This document shows positions 18,162-28,328 of a stretch of DNA of 64,000 bases, in pieces. A program made the position numbers and the translations under genes. Position 1 is the stretch's first letter; the number at the start of each line of letters is the position of its first letter. The stretch comes from Kitasatospora paranensis (lineage in GTDB: Bacteria; Actinomycetota; Actinomycetes; Streptomycetales; Streptomycetaceae), in contig NZ_BAABKV010000001.1 in NCBI RefSeq assembly GCF_039544005.1, positions 3,906,001 to 3,970,000 of the forward strand. The letters are read 5' to 3'. A model generated the notes under the pieces. The model saw only the letters and a program-made list of their open reading frames with translations, searched no databases and was not told the DNA's origin.

Positions 18162-18689
18162 ATGGAGGTCACCATCCGCCGGGCGCGGACCACCGATGTG
18201 CGGGCAGTGCGCGGTCTCATCGACGCGTACTCGCGCAACGGCATTCTGCTCGACAAGCCCACCGTCACCCTCTTCGAATCCGTGCAGGAGTTCTGGGTGG
18301 CCGAGCGCGACGACACCGGCACGGTGGTCGCCTGCGGCGCCCTGCACGTGATGTGGGAGGACCTGGCCGAGGTTCGCACGCTCGCGGTCGATCCGTCCTG
18401 CCAGGGGCACGGCATCGGGCACACCCTGCTGGAGAAGCTGCTGCAGACCGCCCGCTGGCTCGGCGTCCGTCGGATTTTCTGCTTGACGTTCGAGGTGGCC
18501 TTCTTCGCGAAACACGGTTTCGTCGAGATCGGCGAGAGCGACGACCGCAGTGCGGATCCGGCCGCGGTCGCCGCAGAAGTCTATGAAGAACTCCTGCGTT
18601 CGTACGATGAAGGTGTCGCGGAGTTCCTGGACCTGAAGCGGGTGAAGCCCAACACACTGGGCAACTCGCGCATGCTCTTGCACCTCTGA
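18162..18689 (+). CDS. GNAT N-acetyltransferase, probable amino-acid N-acetyltransferase (ArgA-like)
   Basis: A 175-residue GNAT enzyme. The acetyl-CoA loop is CQGHGIGHTLLEKLL and is preceded by VRTLAVDPS; VTIRRARTTDVRAVRGLID at the start and FFAKHGFVEI near the end fit actinobacterial N-acetylglutamate synthases of the Rv2747 type. The likely role is acetylation of glutamate for arginine synthesis, by family resemblance. The last 45 residues (FLDLKRVKPNTLGNSRM) are characteristic of this group. ATG 18162 is six bases after TAACGT (18150-18155), so a leaderless start is plausible. Confidence 0.8.
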   Translation: MEVTIRRARTTDVRAVRGLIDAYSRNGILLDKPTVTLFESVQEFWVAERDDTGTVVACGALHVMWEDLAEVRTLAVDPSCQGHGIGHTLLEKLLQTARWLGVRRIFCLTFEVAFFAKHGFVEIGESDDRSADPAAVAAEVYEELLRSYDEGVAEFLDLKRVKPNTLGNSRMLLHL

Positions 18690-18717
18690 GCCGAGCGTGC
18701 GCCCCTTGTCGGCGGTA

Positions 18718-18729
18718 CTCCCCGGGGAG
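18718..18729. promoter_or_regulatory. 12-bp perfect palindrome upstream of lsr2
   Basis: CTCCCCGGGGAG is a perfect palindrome 75 bases before the lsr2 start, followed by a T-rich stretch (GTTTGTGTTTTCC) unusual for this genome. It is a candidate operator or promoter-proximal element of lsr2; nothing identifies the binding protein. Confidence 0.35.
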
Positions 18730-18803
18730 AGGGGTTTGTGTTTTCCGGGGAAAGGCGGTTTCCTTTGCCTAGGCAATCTGTCGTTAACTCGGAAAGGAAG
18801 CCC

Positions 18804-19160
18804 GTGGCACAGAGGGTGCAGGTCATTCTTGAAGACGATCTCGACGGCGGCTCCGCGGACGAGACGGTGACGTTCGCTCTCGACGGCGTTGCCTACGAGA
18901 TCGACCTGAAGAGCGACAACGCAGACAAGCTCCGCGATCTGCTGGCCCCGTTCGTGGAGAAGGGCCGCAAGCAGAGCGGCCGCATCACCGGCGCCCGACG
19001 TGGCGGCGGGCGCAGCGCCGGCCGTCCGGCCGCGGCCGCCCCGGCCCCGGACACCGCGAAGATCCGGAACTGGGCCAAGGAGAACGGCTTCGACATCAAC
19101 GACCGCGGCCGCGTGCCCGGCGAGATCAAGGCCGCGTACGACAAGGCACACGCCTCCTGA
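18804..19160 (+). CDS. lsr2: Nucleoid-associated protein Lsr2
   Basis: A 118-residue xenogeneic silencer that bridges AT-rich DNA. The N-terminal dimerisation domain (MAQRVQVILEDDLDGG, TVTFALDGVAYEIDL) and the C-terminal DNA-binding domain with the AT-hook-like RGR in NDRGRVPGEIKAAY are both intact, joined by an Ala/Gly/Arg linker. GTG 18804 is set by GGAAAGGAAG at 18791-18800. Streptomycetes usually have a second Lsr2-like protein elsewhere. It is upstream of clpC, as in relatives. Confidence 0.95.
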   Translation: MAQRVQVILEDDLDGGSADETVTFALDGVAYEIDLKSDNADKLRDLLAPFVEKGRKQSGRITGARRGGGRSAGRPAAAAPAPDTAKIRNWAKENGFDINDRGRVPGEIKAAYDKAHAS

Positions 19161-19520
19161 CCACCACCGGAGGCCCGGGCCGGCCGTTCCGCACCGCCAT
19201 CGACATGGCAGGTGCATGATCGGCCGGTCCGATGACGGGCAGCGGAACGCCCATGGGCTGTGCAACGCTGGAGGAAGCGGAGTGGTCACGCGGACCCGCC
19301 CGACCGGCGGTATCCGCGGGCCCGACCGGCGGGACGGTCTGACCGGCCGTCATCCGGGCCGCGCCGACCGGCGATCCGGGGCGACTTCTCGCCAGGCGAA
19401 CAGCGCCACCGCGGAAACTGCGCGAATCTCCCCGTGATACCGGGTATGAATGCAGGTGGGCGGGGTCGCAGGACTCCGACCGGGCAGTTCGCGCGGCCGG
19501 GCCTCCGGCATCGGGTGCTT

Positions 19521-19537
19521 GTTCGCCGTTGGCGTAG
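19521..19537. promoter_or_regulatory. ClgR-like operator upstream of clpC
   Basis: GTTCGCCGTTGGCGTAG contains CGCC-GTT-GGCG, fitting the CGC-N5-GCG core of actinobacterial ClgR sites. ClgR activates clpC and clpP in Streptomyces and relatives. It lies about 30 bases upstream of the sigma-R -35 element, a good position for an activator. Confidence 0.6.
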
Positions 19538-19566
19538 CGGATATCCGGTGCATCGGGGCCCCCTGT

Positions 19567-19593
19567 GGGAACACCGACTCCCAGCATCAGGTT
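19567..19593 (+). promoter_or_regulatory. Sigma-R type promoter of clpC
   Basis: GGGAAC at 19567-19572 and GTT at 19591-19593 are separated by exactly 18 bases, matching the sigma-R consensus GGGAAT-N18-GTT used in the thiol-oxidative stress response. The start point should be near 19600, giving a leader of about 140 bases. clpC is a known sigma-R target in Streptomyces. Confidence 0.7.
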
Positions 19594-19740
19594 GGGATTG
19601 GTGTCGGCTGGTCGCGCAGCATGAAGTCCCCACGCGAGTGGGGCTTGTCCGTGGGCCGCGCCGCTGAGCGGGACTAGCATGCGGAAGGACAGGGCGGGGA
19701 CGGACCCCGAACTGGCCGACCGCTCTGAGGAGCGAAAACG

Positions 19741-22254
<2,514 letters not shown>

Positions 22255-22268
22255 CCCGCAGTAACCAG

Positions 22269-22310
22269 AAAGGCCTCGGCCCCGGCGATTCGCCGGGGCC
22301 GAGGCCTTTT
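22269..22310 (+). terminator. Strong intrinsic terminator after clpC
   Basis: A perfect 19-bp stem, left arm 22269-22287 starting AAAGGCCTCGG, loop ATT, right arm 22291-22309, followed by TT. It lies 14 bases after the clpC stop. Confidence 0.92.
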
Positions 22311-22449
22311 CAGTTTGAAAACTGTTTAGACATCCATGACCTGTGATCTGCCGGGGTATGGCCCAGGCGTGGTGCGACGCACGGGGCTGTACGGATGCGA
22401 TGGATGGCCCAACCCCAGGCCCTACCATTACTATTGACCGACCGTCAGT

Positions 22450-22484
22450 TGATCACGAAGCCCTGGAGGATAGCGTCGTGATCA
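22450..22484. promoter_or_regulatory. 9-bp inverted repeat upstream of M6 protease gene
   Basis: TGATCACGA (22450-22458) and TCGTGATCA (22476-22484) are perfect inverted repeats with a 17-base spacer, about 120 bases before the protease start, in a comparatively AT-rich region that also has TTGACC at 22434-22439. Centre-to-centre spacing of 26 bases would put two half sites on nearly the same DNA face. It is a candidate operator; the remainder of 22311-22602 shows no gene. Confidence 0.4.
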
Positions 22485-22602
22485 TGCATGGTCAAGGTCT
22501 TTCTTTTTTACCCGCTCTTGGATCAAATGTCGTCCACCTGTCTTTCATTGGTTCACCGGCCGCGCCAAGAGCACGTGCCGGTAAGGGGAGGACGTCACCA
22601 CG

Positions 22603-24954
22603 TTGAAGATATCCATGAGGGCCGCTGCGGCCACTGCTGCCATCGCGGTCACGGCCGCGCTCGGCGCGGGTCTGCTGCCCGGGACGGCCACCGCCGCCAC
22701 GCCGGCCCCCGTCTCGCACGACCCGGCCGACGTACAGGCCGGCAAGGTCGAGCACAACCTGCCGGGCCCGCTGACCGAGAAGGTCGACGCCGAGCAGAAG
22801 GCTGCCACCGAGCAGCTGCTCGCCGGCACCGCCAAGATCGAGAAGCACGGCAGCAGCACCTCGGTGAAGCTCGGCCGTGACAAGTACGTGGAGCTCGCCC
22901 GCGAGCGCACGGACAAGATCTTCACCATCCTCGTCGACTTCGGCGACCAGGTGGACAACACCACCACGACGCCCGACGGCAAGGTCAAGTACGGCGGCCA
23001 GCCCGGCCCGGCGCACAACCAGATCGCCAAGCCGGACGCCGCGACGAACAACTCGACCGCCTGGCAGGCCGATTACAACCAGCAGCACTACCAGGACCTG
23101 TACTTCTCGAAGACCGGCGACTCGCTGAAGACCTTCTACGAGAAGCAGTCCTCGGGCCGCTACTCGGTCGACGGCCAGGTCACCGACTGGGTGCGGGTGC
23201 CGTGGAACGAGGCCCGTTACGGCTCGGACTACTGCGGCGCCCACGTCTGCAACAACGCGCAGGACCTGATCCGCGACGGCATCAACGCCTGGGTCGCCGA
23301 CCAGAAGGCCAAGGGCCAGACGGACGCCCAGATCAAGGCCACCATCGCGCAGTACGACCAGTGGGACCGGTACGACTACGACCACGACGGCAACTTCAAC
23401 GAGCCCGACGGTTACATCGACCACTTCCAGATCGTGCACGCCGGTGAGGACCAGTCCGCCGGCGGCGGCGTCCAGGGCACCGACGCGCTCTGGGCCCACC
23501 GCAGCTACGTGTACGGCGCCCAGGCCGGCAAGACCGGCCCGGACAACAACAAGCTCGGCGGCACCCCGGTCGGCACCAGCGGCATCTGGGTCGGCGACTA
23601 CACCATGCAGCCGGAGAACGGCGGCCTCGGCGTCTTCGCCCACGAGTACGGCCACGACCTCGGTCTGCCGGACCTGTACGACACCACCGGTGCCGACGAC
23701 AACTCGGTCGGCTTCTGGTCGCTGATGTCGTCCGGTTCCTGGCTCGGCGACGGCAAGAACTCGATCGGCGACAAGCCGGGCGACCTCGACGCGTGGAGCA
23801 AGCTGCAGCTCGGCTGGCTCAACTACGACAAGGCCACCGCCAACAAGCTCTCCTTCCACCTGGTGGGCCCGGCCGAGTACAACACCAAGCGGCCGCAGGC
23901 CGTCGTGGTCGACCTGCCGAAGAAGACCGTCACCACCGAGATCAACACCCCGTACGCGGGTGCCAACGAGTGGTGGAGCGGCAGCGCCGACAACCTCAAC
24001 GTCTCGCTGGTGCGCGACGTCGACCTGACCGGCAAGTCGGCGGCCACGCTGACCGCCAAGGCCTGGTACGACATCGAGCAGGACTACGACTACGGCTACG
24101 CCGAGGTCTCCACCGACGGCGGCGCCCACTGGACCGCGCTCGACGGCACCTTCAACGGCACCGCGCTGCAGAAGGACGGCGCCAACGCGCCGGCCCTCAC
24201 CGGCAACTCGGGCGGCAAGTGGGGCGACGTCTCCTACCCGCTGAACGCCTACGCCGGCAAGGCCGTCAAGGTCCGCTTCCACTACACCACCGACGGCGGC
24301 CTGCACCTCAAGGGCCTCGCGCTGGACAACATCGCGGTCACCGCCGACGGCTCCGCGCTGTTCTCCGACGACGCCGAGCAGGGTGACAACGGCTGGACGG
24401 CCACCGGCTTCTCGCGCATCGCGGGCAAGTTCTCCAACGAGTACGCCCAGTACTACATCGCCGAGAACCGTCAGTACGTGTCCTACGACACCACGCTGAA
24501 GACCGGTCCGTACGTCTTCGGCTCCACCACCCGTCCGAACTGGGTCGACCACTACCAGAACCAGAACGGCATCCTGATCTGGCTGTGGGACACCTCGCAG
24601 TCCGACAACAACGTCACCGGTCACCCGGGCGCCGGTCTGATCCTCCCGATCGACTCGCACCCGACCCCGCTGAAGTGGACCGACGGCACCCTCATGCGCT
24701 CGCGCCTGCAGGGCTACGACTCGCCGTTCGGCCTGGACCGCACCGACGGTCTGTCCCTGCACCGGGCCGACGTGCTCACCAAGATCCCGGCCGCGCGTGG
24801 CGTCAGCACCTTCGACGACCACAACAAGTCGTACTGGGACGCTTCGACCCCGTTCAGCAGCGTGAAGGTCCCGGACACCCGTACCGCGATCGACGTGCTG
24901 TGGAACAGCTCGAACAACCTGGAGGCCATCCTCATGGTGAGGCCGACCTTCTGA
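22603..24954 (+). CDS. Secreted M6-family (immune inhibitor A-like) metalloprotease
   Basis: A 783-residue exported zinc protease. The signal peptide has a positive start, a hydrophobic core (AAIAVTAALGAGLL) and cleavage near ATAATPA. A propeptide of about 100 residues precedes the catalytic domain; the zinc motif is HEYGHDLGLPD with H347, E348 and H351. Two jelly-roll-like halves with WYDIEQDYDYGYAEVSTDGG and NGWTATGF follow, as in immune inhibitor A. I chose TTG 22603 because GGGGAGG (22585-22591) fits it; ATG 22615 is the alternative and keeps the signal. No cognate inhibitor is adjacent; likely role is extracellular protein degradation. Confidence 0.9.
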   Translation: MKISMRAAAATAAIAVTAALGAGLLPGTATAATPAPVSHDPADVQAGKVEHNLPGPLTEKVDAEQKAATEQLLAGTAKIEKHGSSTSVKLGRDKYVELARERTDKIFTILVDFGDQVDNTTTTPDGKVKYGGQPGPAHNQIAKPDAATNNSTAWQADYNQQHYQDLYFSKTGDSLKTFYEKQSSGRYSVDGQVTDWVRVPWNEARYGSDYCGAHVCNNAQDLIRDGINAWVADQKAKGQTDAQIKATIAQYDQWDRYDYDHDGNFNEPDGYIDHFQIVHAGEDQSAGGGVQGTDALWAHRSYVYGAQAGKTGPDNNKLGGTPVGTSGIWVGDYTMQPENGGLGVFAHEYGHDLGLPDLYDTTGADDNSVGFWSLMSSGSWLGDGKNSIGDKPGDLDAWSKLQLGWLNYDKATANKLSFHLVGPAEYNTKRPQAVVVDLPKKTVTTEINTPYAGANEWWSGSADNLNVSLVRDVDLTGKSAATLTAKAWYDIEQDYDYGYAEVSTDGGAHWTALDGTFNGTALQKDGANAPALTGNSGGKWGDVSYPLNAYAGKAVKVRFHYTTDGGLHLKGLALDNIAVTADGSALFSDDAEQGDNGWTATGFSRIAGKFSNEYAQYYIAENRQYVSYDTTLKTGPYVFGSTTRPNWVDHYQNQNGILIWLWDTSQSDNNVTGHPGAGLILPIDSHPTPLKWTDGTLMRSRLQGYDSPFGLDRTDGLSLHRADVLTKIPAARGVSTFDDHNKSYWDASTPFSSVKVPDTRTAIDVLWNSSNNLEAILMVRPTF

Positions 24955-24984
24955 CCCTCCATCGGATGACGCACATCTGACGGT

Positions 24985-25023
24985 GCACCGGCCCGGCTCC
25001 CCTGCGGGGAGCCGGGCCGGTGC
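24985..25023. terminator. Bidirectional 18-bp terminator hairpin
   Basis: Left arm 24985-25002 (starts GCACCGGCCC) and right arm 25006-25023 form a perfect 18-bp stem with a TGC loop between two convergent genes. Confidence 0.88.
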
Positions 25024-25031
25024 GCGTCCGG

Positions 25032-26141
25032 CTAGGGCTTGAGCAGGGCCAGGAGGGCGGTCACGGCCTCGACCACCTCGTCGCCGCTCCACTCCGTCGC
25101 CGGGCCCGCGACGGTGACCTCGGTCATCGACCGGCCGGGCACGGCGGAGGGCGCCCAGTGGCCGAACAGGGCCAGGCCCTGCTCCTCGGCGAGCCGCAGG
25201 CCCGCCTCGGCCAGCGCGTCGGCACCGTACGGCAGCCACAGCTGGAACTGGTGGGTGTGCGGGGGCGACGGGTTGACCCGTGCGCCGGGGATCGTGGCCA
25301 GCGCCGCTGCGATCTCCCGCGCGTGCGTCACATATCCCTCCAGCAGCGGGAGTTCTCGCTCCAGACCGGCGAGCGCACTGAGGGCGGCAGGCCACTGCCG
25401 GAAGATCTGGCCGCCGTAGCGGTGGCGCCACACCCGGGCCTCGCGGACGAACGCCCCGTCACCGGCGAGCAGTGCCCCGCTGAGACCGCCGAGGGTCTTG
25501 TAGCAGGACACGTAGACCGAGTCGGCGAGCGCGCAGATCTCCGGCAGGGAGTGGCCGAGGTGGGGCGTGGACTCCCACAGCCGCGCACCGTCGAGGTGGA
25601 CCCGGGCGCCGAGTTCGCGAGCCGCGCCGACCGTCGCTGTCAGTTCGGACCAGGTCGGCAGGACGAAGCCCGCGTCGCGCAGCGGGAGTTCCAGCGCCAC
25701 CGTGCCGAAGTGCTCTTCACAGGAGCGCAGTTCGTCCGGCGTGGGCAGCCGGGGCTCAGCGGTCGGCCAGACGGTGTGCAGCCCGGTGAGCCGGGTCAGG
25801 GCGCGCCGCTCGTGCACCTCCGGGTGGGCGAGCGGGTGCATCGCCACGACCCGGCTGCCGGTCCGGTCCGCCCAGTACCGCAGGGCGACCTGCTGGGCCA
25901 TCGTGCCGGTCGGGAAGAAGGCCGCGTCCGGCAGGCCGAGCAGGGCGGCGACCCGCTCCTCCAGGGCGCGCACCACGCCGTCGCCGTAGACGTCGGGCCG
26001 CTGGTCGAGGTCGTAGCCGGGATCCGGGCCGTCGGCGAGCGCCGCCAGTCCTTCCCGGAGAGACTGCGGCCGAGTGCCGGAGAGCAGCCGGCCGGCGGAG
26101 CGGTAGGCGGCGAAGCGCCGTTGCTGGAAGTCGTTCGTCAC
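25032..26141 (-). CDS. Threonine aldolase / beta-eliminating lyase family PLP enzyme
   Basis: Fold-type I PLP enzyme of the low-specificity threonine aldolase/tryptophanase-like group, about 369 residues. PTGTMAQQVALRYWADR near residue 80, HPLAHPEVHE, GARVHLDGARLWES (Asp for the PLP nitrogen) and the Schiff-base lysine in SCYKTLGGLSGALLAG are visible. It likely cleaves or eliminates from small beta-hydroxy or beta-substituted amino acids. The start is uncertain: GTG 26141 gives TNDFQQRR; GTG 26159 six codons earlier is also in frame; neither has a clear ribosome site. It stands alone between two secreted hydrolase genes. Confidence 0.82.
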   Translation of the reverse strand: MTNDFQQRRFAAYRSAGRLLSGTRPQSLREGLAALADGPDPGYDLDQRPDVYGDGVVRALEERVAALLGLPDAAFFPTGTMAQQVALRYWADRTGSRVVAMHPLAHPEVHERRALTRLTGLHTVWPTAEPRLPTPDELRSCEEHFGTVALELPLRDAGFVLPTWSELTATVGAARELGARVHLDGARLWESTPHLGHSLPEICALADSVYVSCYKTLGGLSGALLAGDGAFVREARVWRHRYGGQIFRQWPAALSALAGLERELPLLEGYVTHAREIAAALATIPGARVNPSPPHTHQFQLWLPYGADALAEAGLRLAEEQGLALFGHWAPSAVPGRSMTEVTVAGPATEWSGDEVVEAVTALLALLKP

Positions 26142-26535
26142 CCCACGATCTTCGCCCACGCCGCGGGGCGGCCGCCCGACGGGCCGGGCCGCACCGCCCG
26201 CGCCGCCCGCACCGTGCCGCCGCTCGGTGCGGACCGGCAGGCGCGATCCGCCCAGCCGGGCGTGACCCGGCTCACGATTGGCCGGGAGGCATCAGGGGTA
26301 ACCCGGTGGCGATGGTCACAGGGCCACCCCCGGTACGAGCGAGCGTAGTAGCAGGCCGGGCGCCCGGGGCCAGTCGGTGGCGGCCGGGGGTGCGCGGGCG
26401 GGCGGCGGTTACGACGGGCCGTCGTAGGTCACACCGTTTGGGGCGCGGCGGGCGAGCGATTACACCGGAGGAGTCCCCGCTCAGGGAGCCCCGAGGCTCC
26501 GCTGGAGCACTGCCCCCTTCTGCGAGGTCTCCCCC

Positions 26536-27423
26536 ATGCGCACGCTCTCCGACGCCGCCCGCCGGCTCGCCCGTTCCGCCGCCGACACCCTTCAGTCCCG
26601 CTCCGCGACGTCCTCCGTGCTCTCCGGCGGCTTCCGCCTGGACGCGGCCGGACTGCGCAAGCACCGGGCCACGGTGGCCTCCGGCGGTGTCGCCGCGCTG
26701 GCGCTGGGCGCGCTGCTGATGCCGGGGCACGCCGCGGCGCAGACCACCGTCCGGCCGACCATCCCCGGCAGCTCGGTGTTCACCGCGGCAGCAGCGCCGC
26801 ACCAGGAGGAGCGCCTCGTCCAGGTCGGCGAGCCGAGCACCTACAAGCAGCCCCGCTCCGCGTCCGCACAGGACGCCGTGGGGGTCGCGCACAACCTGGC
26901 GCCGGCCGAGCAGCCGCAGCCCGCCCAGCCGGCCGCCCAGCCCCAGCAGCAGGCCCCCCAGCAGGCCCAGCCGCAGCAGCCGGCCGCCCCGGCGCCGCAG
27001 CAGCAGTCCGCGCCCGGCTGGTCCTCGCCGGCGCCCGGCGCGCCGACCAGCAACCCGTACCACCGGATCAACCACAGCTACGCGGCCGGTTTCCACACCG
27101 GTGTGGACTTCGCGGTGCGCACCGGCACCCCGCTGGTCTCCGTCGGCGACGCCACCGTGGTCTCCGCCGGCTGGGCGGGCGCCTACGGCAACCAGGTCGT
27201 GCTGAAGCTCTCGGACGGCCACTTCGCCCAGTACGCGCACATGTCGAAGCTCGCCGTGCACGCCGGCCAGCACGTGCACGCCGGCGACCGGGTCGGCCTG
27301 TCCGGCAGCACCGGCAACTCGACCGGGCCGCACCTGCACTTCGAGATCCGCACCGCCAACCGGTACGGCGCCGTGATCGACCCGATCGCGTACCTGAGCG
27401 CGCACGGCGCGACCAACTTCTGA
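26536..27423 (+). CDS. Secreted M23 (LytM-like) peptidoglycan endopeptidase
   Basis: A 295-residue cell-wall hydrolase. An unusually long N-terminus of about 50 residues precedes a hydrophobic export helix (VAALALGALLMPGHAAA). A Gln/Pro/Ala linker (125-160) follows, then an M23 domain with H187 and D191 in FHTGVDF, H235, and H268 in HLHFE as zinc and catalytic residues. It should cut peptide crosslinks. GAGG at 26524-26527 supports ATG 26536. The 394-base upstream gap (26142-26535) carries a short GGAGCC-ccga-GGCTCC hairpin at 26485-26500 and no gene; I could not recognise a riboswitch core there. Confidence 0.9.
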   Translation: MRTLSDAARRLARSAADTLQSRSATSSVLSGGFRLDAAGLRKHRATVASGGVAALALGALLMPGHAAAQTTVRPTIPGSSVFTAAAAPHQEERLVQVGEPSTYKQPRSASAQDAVGVAHNLAPAEQPQPAQPAAQPQQQAPQQAQPQQPAAPAPQQQSAPGWSSPAPGAPTSNPYHRINHSYAAGFHTGVDFAVRTGTPLVSVGDATVVSAGWAGAYGNQVVLKLSDGHFAQYAHMSKLAVHAGQHVHAGDRVGLSGSTGNSTGPHLHFEIRTANRYGAVIDPIAYLSAHGATNF

Positions 27424-27485
27424 GCCGCGCCACCGAGTGCAACAGGGCAGGGACGTCCGGACGACCGGGCGCCCCTGCGGCCGGC

Positions 27486-28103
27486 TCAGGCGCCAGCCGG
27501 CTCGATCCGGGAGGCGATCTCCAGGGCGACGTCCAGGGCGGCCTCGACGGCCTCGGCGATGTTCTCCACCCGGCCCGCGGCGCAGGGGTCCTGGCCCTCC
27601 TCGGGCTGCTCGTCCTGCTTGAGCAGGAAGAGCGCCGAGTGGATCGAGAAGAGCGTCATGGTGGCGCGCAGCCGGTCCCGGAAGTCGGCGTTCGGGCCCT
27701 GGACGAGGCGGATCATCGCCAGCATCCGCTGCTTGAACTCCAGGCCGGCGGGCGACTCGCGGAGCGCCGGCTGGTTCTCGTGGAAGAAGCGGAGCAGCGG
27801 CGCGCGCTCGACCATGCCGGCCGCGAACCGGCGGACCAGTTCGTCCCGCAGTTCGGGGGACCACGGCTTGCCCTCGCCCCAGGCGATGGTGTCGTCGATG
27901 GGGGCGGACATCGTCTCGACGATGCCGTGGACGATGTCGTCCTTGGTCTTGAAGTGGTAGTACAGCGCGGCCTTGGTCACGCCGAGGCGGTCCGCGATCT
28001 CCCGCAGCGAGGTCTTCTCGTAGCCCTGTGACGCGAAGAGCTCCAAGGCCACCTCGACGATCCGCGCGCGGGTGTCGCTACGGGGGCTCTGCGTCGTACT
28101 CAT
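27486..28103 (-). CDS. TetR-family transcriptional regulator
   Basis: A 205-residue repressor. The N-terminal HTH reads RARIVEVALELFASQGYEKTSLREIADRLGVTKAALYYHFKTKDDI; the C-terminal helical domain (about 70-200) would bind the ligand. ATG 28103 gives the normal short leader; the frame is open 22 codons further. It is divergent from an MFS multidrug transporter, so it most likely represses that gene and itself and is released by a transported drug (inference from the arrangement). Confidence 0.9.
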   Translation of the reverse strand: MSTTQSPRSDTRARIVEVALELFASQGYEKTSLREIADRLGVTKAALYYHFKTKDDIVHGIVETMSAPIDDTIAWGEGKPWSPELRDELVRRFAAGMVERAPLLRFFHENQPALRESPAGLEFKQRMLAMIRLVQGPNADFRDRLRATMTLFSIHSALFLLKQDEQPEEGQDPCAAGRVENIAEAVEAALDVALEIASRIEPAGA

Positions 28104-28328
28104 CGCTGGCTGGCCTGCCTCGTGACTGGCGAGATGGGGTGGCGGGTGCGCACCGGCCCGGGGGCGCACCCGGGGCGCGTCGTCGCTGCCCGCGGGCCTG
28201 TCTCCGAAACCGGCTTGACGCCCGGCTGGGTAACAACTTACCGTGCCGAGCGACGATTCACTAGCCGGTCGTCAAGTAAGTGAGCCGCGGGACACGCGGC
28301 CGAGCTCTGCTCTCCGGGGAGACGCACC
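28104..28328. promoter_or_regulatory. Divergent TetR/MFS control region
   Basis: The 225-base spacer holds promoters for both genes. TTGACG (28212-28217) with TTACCG-type -10 sequence could serve the transporter, and TTGACG on the other strand near 28270-28275 the regulator. ACTTAC near 28236 and GTAAGT near 28277 form a wide inverted pair around the overlap, a possible operator. Confidence 0.4.

Larger units (their letters stand above)
19161..19740. other. Long clpC upstream region
   Basis: This 580-base gap between lsr2 and clpC has no convincing gene. It contains a ClgR-like box (19521-19537), a sigma-R type promoter (19567-19593), a second short TCGCC-A-GGCGA palindrome near 19389-19399, and a CCCCAC-GCGA-GTGGGG tetraloop hairpin at 19628-19643 that would lie in the leader RNA. 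GAGGAG at 19725-19730 is the clpC ribosome site. Confidence 0.7.

Noticed and set aside
26142..26535. Possible c-di-AMP (ydaO-type) riboswitch before the M23 peptidase
   Set aside because: Suggested by disA in the window and by such riboswitches at streptomycete wall-hydrolase genes, but I found no recognisable conserved core such as the GACAGCTAACC-type segment.
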